Assembly: GCA_016706865.1 (NCBI GenBank)
Contig: JADJIS010000003.1
Span: forward strand, 806,001 to 870,000
DNA length: 64,000 nt
Origin: Bacteroidota bacterium
GTDB lineage: Bacteria > Bacteroidota > Bacteroidia > Chitinophagales > BACL12
Direction: 5' to 3'
Made by a program: the position numbers and the translations under genes. Under the pieces are notes generated by a model that made no database searches, was not told where the DNA came from, and worked only from the letters and a program-made list of their open reading frames with translations. This document shows, piece by piece, positions 35,119 through 43,882 of this stretch (position 1 is the first letter of the stretch; the number at the start of each line of letters is the position of its first letter).

Positions 35119-37230
35119 ATGAAAACCAAACTTTTAATCTTTATTTTCTGCGGGTTATTTTCTCTTTCTCTGAATGGACAAAGTATTTTCACCTTAGATA
35201 TTCAGTATGGAGAGAATACTGAGATCAATCCGCTTGTTTACGGCAATCACTTCTCAAGATTGTTTGACCGATGCCGTTGTTATGATCCTTGGTCTCCCGA
35301 ATCACCTGTAGACAGCATTGACCAATGTATGGAATACATTGCATCCATAAAATCCAAAGTTATCCGCTACCCTTCTGGTGGTGATAATAAATGGATGCAC
35401 TCTTCAAGTGATAGTGTTGGATATGGAATGTTGCAATCAGATATTGATACCCTGCTGGCAATGGACTCAATTACTGTAGGTCAATGGACAACTCAATCCG
35501 CAGAAGTTGCAGAGCAATATGACCTTAATCCTGATGGTGCACGATATATTGACCGCTTGATTGATCTTGTCGAATATTGCGATAGTGTAAACGGTTTTAA
35601 GCCGAAAGTAATCTATGTTGCAAATGTAACTATGAGCCGATGGCTGCCGAGTATTTATAATGTTTGGGGAGAAAATCTGGAGGCCATAAGATATCTGATT
35701 GATAACGGTGTCGATGTAGTTGGAATTGAAATGGGTAATGAGCATTATGATGATGAAAATTTATTCGAAACATTTATTGATTATTGGTGGCATATAAGGC
35801 CATTGCTTGATTCATTGCAGGATGATACTGATTTAAATTCGATACCAATATCATTAACTGCTGCACCTGAACCAGATTTTGCTGAATTATTCAGTTGGTC
35901 GCCCGGAAGTGTCCAACGATTCAAAGATTGGAACACGGGTCTTGCAGGAAAATCAGGCTCACCCAAATTTGACGCATATACTGTACATATTTATAATACC
36001 TCCCGTATGATGGAACCTTGTTATCAGGCTTATACAGATGATTATTATAATATTGACCCAGATGATCCAATTGTATTCGATCCAGATTTAGGGCCTGACC
36101 CATATATTACTGCTTCTTGGCAATGCGCTTTAGATAGTTTTGAAAATTTTGTAAACGATTGGTTGCCGTATATATTTAACCATTACACCATAATCGATGA
36201 CAGCACATATCGGTTGGGCACAGATAAAAGATATTGGGTAACTGAATGGGGGGTGAAGCCGCCGAGTGAAGAACAGGATCCTCTCGATCCACTTTATGGT
36301 AACTTTAATAACACCTTTGTTGAGGCAGCCTTCAGTATGGAATATTTACTAAAACTGCTTGAGATTCAAGGAGCTAGTATGCCCATTGATATTGAATTTG
36401 CCACAAAACACAATACTTTGTCAGGGTATACGTATGGTTTAATAAGTACACAAGGCGTATTAGACCCTGTTGATGAACCATATTATAAACGTGCATCGTA
36501 TTATTCCTTTGTAATTAATGAAAATATATTTTCAACGAGTTATGAAAGAGTGAATGCATCTCCTGTATTACTAGACGGAAGTTACGTCCCGTTTGTAAGA
36601 GGATATTTTAATGAAGGAAGCGATCTGTTTTATATGTGTTTTGTAAACGGAAGTGATGACACCGTTAAGTTTGCCATACATGAAATGACTGGCGATACAA
36701 CCGCTCTCGGCTACGGAAGCTTAACCCCATCCAGTTCCTACGGATGTTATATAAAACATATCCGTGCAACGCAGTTATACGGGCACGGCGGAATGAATCA
36801 ATACATGCTTGATAATTCTTTTTATAATGATACCACCATAGCACCGCTTATTGACTCTATTTATTTTACTTATAAATCCACATTTTCGCCTGATTCAATG
36901 GTATCGTTGCCACCATATAGTTTAGGATGGGTTAAATGGCAGGTATCGCCGATACCGGATCGCCTCACTGCTCAGTTTGATAATATTCAGGTTTCAACAT
37001 GGCCGAATCCCGCGAATGATATTGTGAATTTCAGCATTGAAACATTTACAAACGAAGAAAATAAATTCACTGTTTCCGTTTATAATATTCTCGGTGAAAA
37101 AGTATCAGAAATGGTATTGAGCGATAATAGTGCAGAATGGCATTGCGCGAATGAAGTAAACGGGATTTACATTTATGAATTAACCTGTTCTGGAATAAAA
37201 TTAGGGACTGGGAAAATTATATTGCAATAA
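35119..37230 (+). CDS. secreted TIM-barrel glycoside hydrolase (GH51/GH39-like) with T9SS domain
   Basis: 703 residues: signal peptide (1-20), catalytic barrel (about 25-480) and T9SS sorting domain (about 625-703; STWPNPANDIVNF, GIYIYELTCSG). Barrel features are VIRYPSGGDNKW on an early strand, GNEHYD with probable acid/base Glu208, and WVTEWG with probable nucleophile Glu376, the clan GH-A arrangement seen in alpha-L-arabinofuranosidases and related enzymes. Exact family and substrate are not certain. It stands alone and is followed by an intrinsic terminator. Confidence 0.78.
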   Translation: MKTKLLIFIFCGLFSLSLNGQSIFTLDIQYGENTEINPLVYGNHFSRLFDRCRCYDPWSPESPVDSIDQCMEYIASIKSKVIRYPSGGDNKWMHSSSDSVGYGMLQSDIDTLLAMDSITVGQWTTQSAEVAEQYDLNPDGARYIDRLIDLVEYCDSVNGFKPKVIYVANVTMSRWLPSIYNVWGENLEAIRYLIDNGVDVVGIEMGNEHYDDENLFETFIDYWWHIRPLLDSLQDDTDLNSIPISLTAAPEPDFAELFSWSPGSVQRFKDWNTGLAGKSGSPKFDAYTVHIYNTSRMMEPCYQAYTDDYYNIDPDDPIVFDPDLGPDPYITASWQCALDSFENFVNDWLPYIFNHYTIIDDSTYRLGTDKRYWVTEWGVKPPSEEQDPLDPLYGNFNNTFVEAAFSMEYLLKLLEIQGASMPIDIEFATKHNTLSGYTYGLISTQGVLDPVDEPYYKRASYYSFVINENIFSTSYERVNASPVLLDGSYVPFVRGYFNEGSDLFYMCFVNGSDDTVKFAIHEMTGDTTALGYGSLTPSSSYGCYIKHIRATQLYGHGGMNQYMLDNSFYNDTTIAPLIDSIYFTYKSTFSPDSMVSLPPYSLGWVKWQVSPIPDRLTAQFDNIQVSTWPNPANDIVNFSIETFTNEENKFTVSVYNILGEKVSEMVLSDNSAEWHCANEVNGIYIYELTCSGIKLGTGKIILQ

Positions 37231-37261
37231 ATATAATTAAAGCTTGTGTTTTCATGGGGAT

Positions 37262-37298
37262 ACCCGGCAAAGTCGCTAGATGGAGCCGGGTTTTTTAT
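37262..37298 (+). terminator. intrinsic terminator after the glycosidase
   Basis: Stem CCCGGC/GCCGGG with a 16-nt loop, followed by T6 at 37291-37296 and more T-rich sequence. It lies 32 nt after the stop at 37230. Confidence 0.85.
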
Positions 37299-37363
37299 TT
37301 TATTAATATAAATTAAATTTTCTCAATGTAAACCAATTCATTCTATGTACTCATAGAATTTTC

Positions 37364-37807
37364 TCATTCAAAATACTCATGATAAGTTTCCAAATGTTTT
37401 TTGATCTTATCATATTGATTAACACACGTAATTTCACCACCAACCTGCATTGGGACAATTAATTCCTGAAGCGGGAATAAATATGCATGCACCAATTCAT
37501 GCGATTGTCCCATGTATGCACAATAATTGATCATGTAGACATAATCTTCAATTAAAACGTTTGCTAGAGTATGATATGCAGTGGTATCAGCAGGAAGAGT
37601 AAAATCATTCACATGCGATATCATTTGATTTATTCCGCGCGTGGTTTCAAAATTTGTTTTCCATTTTTTACCATCATTCAAATACAGTTCTGAACCGCGA
37701 CAAAGAATATATTTATTTTGAGGAGCAGTTTTATATACTTCCATTTCCTCATTACCACAAGATAATAAAAGGCAAGAAAAAACTATTATTAAAAGCGGAA
37801 GTTTCAA
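37364..37807 (-). CDS. lipoprotein of unknown function
   Basis: 147 residues. A signal peptide with lipobox LLLSC (Cys17) indicates a lipid-anchored envelope protein. The mature part is helical and includes HELVHAYLFPLQELI and a short Cys/Tyr-rich MINYCAYMG segment; no known domain. It is a single gene on the minus strand, 70 nt downstream of an MFS transporter gene. Confidence 0.75.
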   Translation of the reverse strand: MKLPLLIIVFSCLLLSCGNEEMEVYKTAPQNKYILCRGSELYLNDGKKWKTNFETTRGINQMISHVNDFTLPADTTAYHTLANVLIEDYVYMINYCAYMGQSHELVHAYLFPLQELIVPMQVGGEITCVNQYDKIKKHLETYHEYFE

Positions 37808-37877
37808 GGCTCTTTTTTGTGTAAAGATACTAAGTGGTTGATGTTGGAGAAAGGTAATTGGTGCATTTGCATTTTTT

Positions 37878-39113
37878 TTACAAATCGCCTTCCGAACTGT
37901 TTACTTGTTGTTTCAATATTTGTTTTTCCTTCATATTGTTTCTAAATCCCCAAGCACAAACCATACAAATTCCCCCCATAACCCACCAAAGCGCTGCATA
38001 ATTAAAATTTTCAATGATAGCTGTGCTTCCAATCGGGGAGATGATAAATGCCATTGACCAAGCAATAGTATAGGAAGCGACATAACTTCCCCGCGTAGCA
38101 GGTGATGACGTTTTTATTGCATGGGATATCATAAATGGCATGGCAAATATTTCGGAAAAACTGAGTAACGCCATCGATACCAAAAGTATGAACATACTAT
38201 GTCCGATGTTGAAGAGAAAAAAGGAAAGTCCCAACATAATTGTTCCTGTTACTATCATATTCCCAGGTGTATATCGCTTTTCAATTTGAGAAACTATTAT
38301 CATCTCAAAAACAAAAACAATTAGTCCGTTAAAACCGATTAACAATCCAATTACATATTCCGGTTTGAGATAAACATCCTTGTAATACAACGGAATACTG
38401 CTGAATATTTGAAAAAATGCCGCAGCATATAAAAACACCAAGGTCAAGAACATTAAAAATTGTCTGTCGCGATAAGGAGATTTTTTTACCTCACCTGCAA
38501 CAGGTTTATTTTTATGTAATTGAGGTTGTTTATCCCTGAACAAAAAGAAAAATACAAGTCCCGCAATAATGCAGGTAACGCCATCTCCAACAAAAAGCCA
38601 CACATAACTTATTCCTGCTAAAAGTCCTGCAATGGCGGGACCAATAGCAACACCAAGATTAATTGCCATCCGTAAAAGGGAAAAGGAGCGGGTAGTGGTT
38701 TCCGGAGTTGAAAAATAACCTATCATAGCAGAGGAAGCCGGTCGCATACTGTCATTAATCACACCGCAAATAAATACACCGATTGCCAGCAAATAAATAT
38801 CTGTAAAAAATGGTAAAAAGAGATAAGAAATTCCTCCAAGGATCAAACTTAATGTTTGCACCTTAAAGGGTCCCATGCTATCGGTAAATCGTCCTCCCAA
38901 ATAGGATCCAAGCATACTTCCTGCCCCGAATACCGATATAATTATACCTGCATCAGTAGTGGTGTAACCCAAAGATGTGGTCATATACACCGACATAAAT
39001 GGCAAAACCATGCTTCCACTCCGATTAATGAACTGAATAATTGCCAATATCCAAACAGATTTGGTCAATCCTTTATAAGAATCCGTATAAATTTTAAGTG
39101 CGGAAGAAAACAC
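37878..39113 (-). CDS. MFS transporter
   Basis: 411 residues with about 12 membrane helices. Motif A appears as GGRFTDSMGPFKV in the TM2-TM3 loop, and the first helix contains IQFINRSGSMVLPFMSVYM. A basic cytoplasmic loop (FRDKQPQLHKNKPVAGEVKK) separates the halves. The order and length fit an MDR/drug-exporter-like MFS branch; the substrate is unknown. The region upstream of its start is a 398-bp gap filled with 7-mer arrays. Confidence 0.88.
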   Translation of the reverse strand: MFSSALKIYTDSYKGLTKSVWILAIIQFINRSGSMVLPFMSVYMTTSLGYTTTDAGIIISVFGAGSMLGSYLGGRFTDSMGPFKVQTLSLILGGISYLFLPFFTDIYLLAIGVFICGVINDSMRPASSAMIGYFSTPETTTRSFSLLRMAINLGVAIGPAIAGLLAGISYVWLFVGDGVTCIIAGLVFFFLFRDKQPQLHKNKPVAGEVKKSPYRDRQFLMFLTLVFLYAAAFFQIFSSIPLYYKDVYLKPEYVIGLLIGFNGLIVFVFEMIIVSQIEKRYTPGNMIVTGTIMLGLSFFLFNIGHSMFILLVSMALLSFSEIFAMPFMISHAIKTSSPATRGSYVASYTIAWSMAFIISPIGSTAIIENFNYAALWWVMGGICMVCAWGFRNNMKEKQILKQQVNSSEGDL

Positions 39114-39127
39114 GGGGCGAAGATACG

Positions 39128-39518
39128 GGAGTCAGGAGTCAATAGTCAAGAGTCAATAGTCAGGAGTGAAATTATCCGGCATTCGAGAATCTACTCATAA
39201 TTCATTACTCATTACTCATTCATAAAACGAAATTTCGGACTCACGATTGACGATTCACGAATATGAGTCATGAATAATGAGTAATGAGTTTGACCCAACG
39301 TGGCCGGAAGTTTATTGTCTTTAATGATGGTATGAGGTTGGTATTGAAAATACTCCGACCGTGAAAAAAGTTTATGGTCAAAATAAAAAGCTCCAATGTT
39401 AGCAGTACCGGACTCACGCCTCACGATTGACGATTCACGAACAAATACTTATTTGGGAAAAAACCGATCATCAACCCGAGAACTCGATTGTCAATTATCA
39501 ATTCTCAATTCTCAATTC
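39128..39518. repeat. cluster of 7-bp arrays between the MFS and ubiX genes
   Basis: The gap holds at least six arrays, all in 7-bp register: GGAGTCA/ATAGTCA x6 (39128-39169), CTCATTA-type x4 (39194-39221), ACTCACG/ATTGACG x3 (39239-39259), ATGAGTA-type x4 (39263-39290), ACTCACG/CCTCACG x4 (39412-39439) and TCAATTC x4 (39491-39518). GGAGTCA and CTCATTA are reverse complements of words in the elements at 2324 and 7072, so the families occur in both orientations. The last array runs into the 3' end of ubiX. The 39291-39411 part shows no repeat or gene. Confidence 0.9.
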
Positions 39519-40081
39519 CCCTCGTTCCATCTAAACCCCTCTACCTCCAATCCTGCCAGATCCAATGCACGATTTACAACGGTGGCGGCTAAATCTTCAA
39601 AATTTTTGGGTAAACTATAGAAGGAAGGGGAAGCAGGACAAATAATTCCACCTGCTAAGGTGACAGTTTCCATGTTGCGGATATGAATAAGATTATAGGG
39701 TGTGTCGCGAACCATTAGGATGAGCTTTCGCCGTTCTTTCAGGATCACATCGGCAGCTCTTGTTACCAGGTCGTTGGAAATTCCGGTAGCTATGCGACCA
39801 AGGGTTCCCATGGAGCAAGGGCATATGATCATAGTTTCATATTGTGCTGATCCTGAGGCAAATGGAGCGTTAAAGTCATTTTTTTGGAAAAATGTGAAGT
39901 CGTAGTCATTGTAACTTTCATCACCTAATTCAAATTTCCAGACTGCTTTGGCGTTATCACTCATAACTATTCCTACAGCAGAAAGCTGGGGCTTAATTTT
40001 GACAAGTTTATCCAACAAAACCTTTGCATAAATGGCTCCGCTTGCTCCTGTAATTGCTACAACTATTTTTCGTTTCAACAT
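39512..40081 (-). CDS. ubiX: flavin prenyltransferase UbiX
   Basis: 189 residues. The N-terminus has the Rossmann-like VVAITGASGAIYAKVLLDKL, followed by VIMSDNAKAVW, ICPCSMGTLGRIATGISNDL and LILMVRDTPYNLIHIRNM, all typical of UbiX/Pad1, which prenylates FMN for UbiD decarboxylases. No ubiD is seen in the window. The final codons and the stop are made of TCAATTC repeat units (reverse strand), so the array determines the C-terminus. Confidence 0.93.
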   Translation of the reverse strand: MLKRKIVVAITGASGAIYAKVLLDKLVKIKPQLSAVGIVMSDNAKAVWKFELGDESYNDYDFTFFQKNDFNAPFASGSAQYETMIICPCSMGTLGRIATGISNDLVTRAADVILKERRKLILMVRDTPYNLIHIRNMETVTLAGGIICPASPSFYSLPKNFEDLAATVVNRALDLAGLEVEGFRWNEGN

Positions 40082-40100
40082 GTTAAGAGTTAGTTAATGA

Positions 40101-40131
40101 TTGCAAGTTAACATTTATGGAATTATTTTTG
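40101..40131 (+). promoter_or_regulatory. promoter for the thioredoxin-like pair
   Basis: TTG at 40101-40103, a 20-nt spacer and TATTTTTG at 40124-40131 match the Bacteroidota -33/-7 promoter. The ATG at 40163 lies 31 nt downstream. The divergent ubiX starts at 40081. Confidence 0.55.
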
Positions 40132-40162
40132 TTTGACCAAAGTTGAAATATAAAACTAAACT

Positions 40163-40780
40163 ATGCAGAAGAAATATTATGTTGTTGCCGTACTTGTGAT
40201 TATTACGGGAACTTTACTTGCTTTTGGATTGCCCCAGAGATCCACTGAAAATATTGCCGAAGCTGCTGATACACAGCCTGTTGCTACTGATTCCGCTATT
40301 GCAGAATTTAAATGGAATTCAGTTATGGAATCTATTGAACTGCAAAAAACCAGTAAAAAGAAATTGTTCATCGATGTTTATACCACCTGGTGTGGACCCT
40401 GTAAAATGCTTGATGCTAATACTTTTTCGAATCCGGTGATTAGAAAAATTCTTTCAGAATACTATATTCCAACTAAATTTAATGCGGAAAGCGGTGATTC
40501 TATCCTGTTTAAAGGACAAACTTTTACAAATCCGAACTATTCACCACAACCGAGAAAAAGTACCCATGAATTTGCCGTTTATATTGCTTCCACCCAGAAC
40601 GGACTCGGATATCCTACAATGGTATTTTTAGATGAGGAATTAAATATGATCCAGCCTATAGCAGGATATCTTACACCTCAGCAATTAGAACCGATCTTAG
40701 TGTATTTTGGAACTGATGCAAATAAAACAACCGATTGGCCTACTTATTACGCGGCTTTTAAATCCTCCATTTCTCAATAA
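40163..40780 (+). CDS. membrane-anchored thioredoxin-fold protein (CGPC)
   Basis: 205 residues. An N-terminal hydrophobic segment (about 5-23) exports or anchors it; the thioredoxin domain begins near residue 65 with LFIDVYTTWCGPCKMLDANTF, including the CGPC active site. A long insert (ESGDSILFKGQ) and GYPTMVFLDEE with the cis-Pro follow. It probably works as a periplasmic thiol-disulfide reductase or sensor. The next gene, 8 nt away, encodes a paralogue with a different active-site pair. Confidence 0.85.
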   Translation: MQKKYYVVAVLVIITGTLLAFGLPQRSTENIAEAADTQPVATDSAIAEFKWNSVMESIELQKTSKKKLFIDVYTTWCGPCKMLDANTFSNPVIRKILSEYYIPTKFNAESGDSILFKGQTFTNPNYSPQPRKSTHEFAVYIASTQNGLGYPTMVFLDEELNMIQPIAGYLTPQQLEPILVYFGTDANKTTDWPTYYAAFKSSISQ

Positions 40781-40788
40781 GTTTCCCT

Positions 40789-41379
40789 ATGATAATAGAA
40801 TTATTAGTTTCTGCAGTAATATCATTTTATCCTGCTGAAAAATCTGTTGCCACCAATTCCATTCCAACTGAATTAACAGACAGTATTCATTGGACCACTC
40901 TTGATGCAGTGAATAAAACTGTATCTAAAAATATTAAAAAGAATAAGGTTAAAGATGAAAAACTAATAATGGTTGATTTTTATACTGATTGGTGTGGATG
41001 GTGCAAAAGGCTGGATAAGGAAACCTACATGGATCCGGAAGTTATTGAATTGACCAATAAATATTTTTATGCAATAAAATTTGATGCAGAGCAAATGGAT
41101 TCCGTAGAGTTTGCAGGTAAGATGTACAAGATGAAAGCTGCTGGTAAAAGAGGAACACACGATTTCGCTATGGAAATGGGTTCTCGGCCCGGTGGAAGAA
41201 TAGGGTATCCAACCATTAGTTTTATTGATCCCATGGGGAAAAAAATTGCAGTGGAGGCCGGATTTAAAGATGCCGCCAAAATGAAACTCACTCTAATTTA
41301 TTATGGTGAAGGGCATTATAAAACGAAAGATTTTATTACTTTTCAGAAAGAATATAATCAAAGCCAGTTAACGGATTAG
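40789..41379 (+). CDS. thioredoxin-fold protein (CGWC)
   Basis: 196 residues with a short hydrophobic N-terminus that may be a signal peptide. Thioredoxin domain: LIMVDFYTDWCGWCKRLDKETY (active site CGWC), an insert with AEQMDSVEFAGKMYK, and GYPTISFIDPMG with cis-Pro. It resembles the upstream gene over its whole length, so the two are tandem duplicates with diverged CxxC dipeptides, which usually shifts redox potential. Exact partners unknown. Confidence 0.83.
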   Translation: MIIELLVSAVISFYPAEKSVATNSIPTELTDSIHWTTLDAVNKTVSKNIKKNKVKDEKLIMVDFYTDWCGWCKRLDKETYMDPEVIELTNKYFYAIKFDAEQMDSVEFAGKMYKMKAAGKRGTHDFAMEMGSRPGGRIGYPTISFIDPMGKKIAVEAGFKDAAKMKLTLIYYGEGHYKTKDFITFQKEYNQSQLTD

Positions 41380-41474
41380 ACACATTTATTCGCAGTATTT
41401 TCACTGTGCATTAAATGTGCTCAATAATACTGTCTTTATTTTCTGTTTTATTAGCTAAGTATATAAGGGCATCT

Positions 41475-41482
41475 TATATTTG
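41475..41482 (+). promoter_or_regulatory. -7 box candidate for the Kup gene (TATATTTG)
   Basis: TATATTTG fits TAnnTTTG and lies 12 nt before the ATG at 41495, implying a very short leader. No TTG is seen at the right distance upstream (TTA instead), so confidence is moderate. It also argues against the in-frame TTG at 41480 as the start, which would lie inside this box. Confidence 0.4.
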
Positions 41483-41494
41483 CCCGTTTTTTTA

Positions 41495-43441
41495 ATGTCT
41501 GCAAAAGCCTCCCATAATAGTAAACTAACTGGTGCGGGTGTATTAATTACACTCGGAATTGTTTTCGGTGATATTGGTACGTCGCCGATATACGTTATGA
41601 GTGCCATTTTTGGCGATCTTGAAATTTCAAAGGAGTTGATCTATGGAGGAATGAGCTGTGTGTTTTGGACACTCATTGTAATTACCACTATAAAATATGT
41701 ATATCTTGCACTTAATGCTGATAACAATGGAGAAGGAGGGATTTTTGCACTTTATGCCTTATTGCGTCGTTATAAAATTAAGTGGGCGATAATCCCTGCA
41801 TTAATTGGATGTGCCGCTTTGATTGCAGATGGTTTTATTACTCCTCCAATTTCGATATCCTCTGCAGTGGAGGGATTAAAAATTTTAAATCCGGAGATTA
41901 ATACTGTCCCCATTGTTATCTCCATATTAATTGCCTTATTTGTTTTTCAACAATTTGGAACAAAAGTAGTGGGAAGCACTTTTGGGCCGATCATGATGGT
42001 TTGGTTTCTAATGATTGGAACCTTGGGAACAATTGAATTGGTGAAACAACCACAGGTTTTGGAAGCTTTAAATCCATATTGGGCATTTAATCTTTTAGCA
42101 AATTTTAAGGGTGGTATATGGTTGCTTGGCGGGGTTTTTCTTTGCACAACTGGAGCTGAAGCATTATACTCTGATCTTGGTCACTGCGGAAAATCAAATG
42201 TACGCATGAGTTGGAATTTTGTTATTGTTATGTTGCTTTTAAGTTATCTTGGTCAATCTGCACATGCTATTGAAATGATTGGAGAGCCCATGCATGAACA
42301 CAGTTTATTTTATACTCTCATGCCCTCCTGGTTCCTTCCAATTGGAATTGTAATTACTTCAGCTGCCACCATTATTGCCAGTCAGGCATTGATCAGCGGA
42401 TGTTTTACTATGGTGAATGAGGCAATGAAATTGAAACTTTGGACAAACCTTAAAGTAGTATATCCCACTACACAAAAAGGTCAAATTTATTTACCTGCAA
42501 TTAACTGGTTTTTATTAACAGGATGTATTGTTGTTGTTTTAATATTCCGTGAATCACGAAATATGGAAGCTGCGTATGGTCTGGCAATTACTATTGATAT
42601 GCTTATGACCACTTTATTGTTGACGAGTTTAATGCGATTGCGAAAAAAGAGTTGGATAGTGATAGGCGCATTTGCTACCGTGTATTTATTTATTGAAGGT
42701 GTGTTTTTCCTTTCTAATGCCATGAAATTCATGCATGGTGGTTGGTTTACGATGTCGCTTGCTTTAGGATTTTTCTTCTGTTTATGGATATTCTACCAAG
42801 CCAGAAAATTGCGCGCAAAACACACGGAATTTGTGGAGATCGACAGTTATTTGCCTGCAATACAAGATCTAATGCGTGATGAATCTATACCAAAAGAAGC
42901 AACCAATTTGGTGTATATGGCGATGGTAAATGATAAAAATCATATAGACTCGAATATCATTTATTCCATTTTCAGAAAAAGACCAAAACGCGCAGATGTA
43001 TATTGGTTTGTGCACGTTGATATTTCCAATGATCCATATTTAGCTTCTTATTCCATTGATACCATAATTCCTAAAAAGATATTTTTTGTCAGGTTGCGAT
43101 TTGGATTTAAAGTGGATCACAAAGTGAATGTGATGTTCCGAAAAATTGTGGAGGAAATGGCAGCGAATGGAGAGGTGGATATATTGAGTAATTACCCAAG
43201 TTTGCGCAAACATCATATGTATGCCGATTTTAAATTTATTCTTCTAAATACAAGAGTAGCCAGCGATAATAAATTAACCCCTTGGGAACAATTTGTCGTG
43301 AAAGGCTATCGCCTCATTAAATCAATGAGTCTTCCAACACATGAAGATTTTGGTCTCGAACTCACCAACGTCGAATCAGAAATGGTGCCTATCAGTGTGC
43401 GCGATGCCATTGAGATCAAGCTGGAGAGGATACAGAAGTGA
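41495..43441 (+). CDS. kup: Kup-family low-affinity potassium uptake protein
   Basis: 648 residues from the ATG at 41495. The first helix carries GIVFGDIGTSPIYVMSA, the Kup/HAK signature, followed by NNGEGGIFALYALLRR, GFITPPISISSAVEGL and ALYSDLGHCGK. About 12 membrane helices span residues 10-440; a cytoplasmic tail of about 200 residues follows. It imports potassium, probably with protons, and complements the high-affinity Kdp system 18 kb away. The gene ends where a cluster of repeats begins. Confidence 0.96.
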   Translation: MSAKASHNSKLTGAGVLITLGIVFGDIGTSPIYVMSAIFGDLEISKELIYGGMSCVFWTLIVITTIKYVYLALNADNNGEGGIFALYALLRRYKIKWAIIPALIGCAALIADGFITPPISISSAVEGLKILNPEINTVPIVISILIALFVFQQFGTKVVGSTFGPIMMVWFLMIGTLGTIELVKQPQVLEALNPYWAFNLLANFKGGIWLLGGVFLCTTGAEALYSDLGHCGKSNVRMSWNFVIVMLLLSYLGQSAHAIEMIGEPMHEHSLFYTLMPSWFLPIGIVITSAATIIASQALISGCFTMVNEAMKLKLWTNLKVVYPTTQKGQIYLPAINWFLLTGCIVVVLIFRESRNMEAAYGLAITIDMLMTTLLLTSLMRLRKKSWIVIGAFATVYLFIEGVFFLSNAMKFMHGGWFTMSLALGFFFCLWIFYQARKLRAKHTEFVEIDSYLPAIQDLMRDESIPKEATNLVYMAMVNDKNHIDSNIIYSIFRKRPKRADVYWFVHVDISNDPYLASYSIDTIIPKKIFFVRLRFGFKVDHKVNVMFRKIVEEMAANGEVDILSNYPSLRKHHMYADFKFILLNTRVASDNKLTPWEQFVVKGYRLIKSMSLPTHEDFGLELTNVESEMVPISVRDAIEIKLERIQK

Positions 43442-43456
43442 GGGCGCGAGGCGCGC

Positions 43457-43558
43457 GACATAGGACACAGGACATAGGACATAGGACTTGACATAGGACA
43501 TGGGAAAGGGGACATAGGAGGGCGCTTCGCGCGTATTGGGTATCGGGTATCAGGTATC
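43457..43558. repeat. 7-bp arrays GACATAG and GGGTATC downstream of kup
   Basis: GACATAG-type units run from 43457 to 43517 with one 5-nt break (GACTT at 43485), and GGGTATC/AGGTATC x3 from 43538 to 43558. A GCGCTTCGCGC palindrome lies between them, and GGCGCGAGGCGCGCG lies before the first array. The GACATAG word recurs at 58361-58437. Confidence 0.85.
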
Positions 43559-43599
43559 AGGAAAACAAAGGGTGGTATTTTAAACATTTCGTTAATACT

Positions 43600-43794
43600 G
43601 TGAGGCTCTCGCTCCCAGCGAGGGTCTCAATAGCGGTAAATACCCAAAAATTTCGCAACTCGTTATCAGTGAGCTCTCGCTCCCAGCGAGGGTCTCACTA
43701 GCGGCAAAAACCCAAAAATTTCGCAACTCGTTATCAGTGAGCTCTCGCTCCCAGCGAGGGTCTCACTAACGGCAAAAACCCAAAAATTTCGCAA
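43600..43794. repeat. tandem 68-bp repeat with hairpins, 2.9 copies
   Basis: Units start at 43600, 43669 and 43737. Each opens with a hairpin (outer arms GTGAG/CTCAC, inner arms CTCGCT/AGCGAG, CCC loop; unit 1 ends CTCAA) and continues with TAGCGG, AAAACCC, AAAAATTTCGCAACTCG. The outer arms and flanking GGCTC/GGTCTCAC are the same as in the hairpins at 2324 and 7072, whose inner arms are CCAC/GTGG instead. Units 2 and 3 differ by few bases. Confidence 0.85.
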
Positions 43795-43804
43795 GAAATT
43801 TAAA

Positions 43805-43864
43805 CTCCTTTCTCCTCTCTCCTTCCTCCTCCCTTGCATTTATGGTAAAAACCAACTATTTTTG
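43805..43864 (+). promoter_or_regulatory. CTCCTTT 7-mer array joined to a promoter
   Basis: CTCCTTT, CTCCTCT, CTCCTTC, CTCCTCC (43805-43832) end 1 nt before TTG at 43834-43836; a 20-nt spacer and TATTTTTG (43857-43864) complete a Bacteroidota promoter for the T9SS gene that starts at 43883. The array occupies the position of an upstream promoter element. Confidence 0.55.
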
Positions 43865-43882
43865 GTAACAAATTCCTCTATT

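Noticed and set aside
43600..43794. CRISPR array
   Set aside because: Units are contiguous near-identical copies without unique spacers, and no cas genes are nearby. The 7-bp arrays are also too short in unit length and spacer-free.
43862..43882. TTG start at 43862 for the T9SS gene
   Set aside because: It lies within the predicted -7 box TATTTTTG; the GTG at 43883 gives a clean signal peptide.
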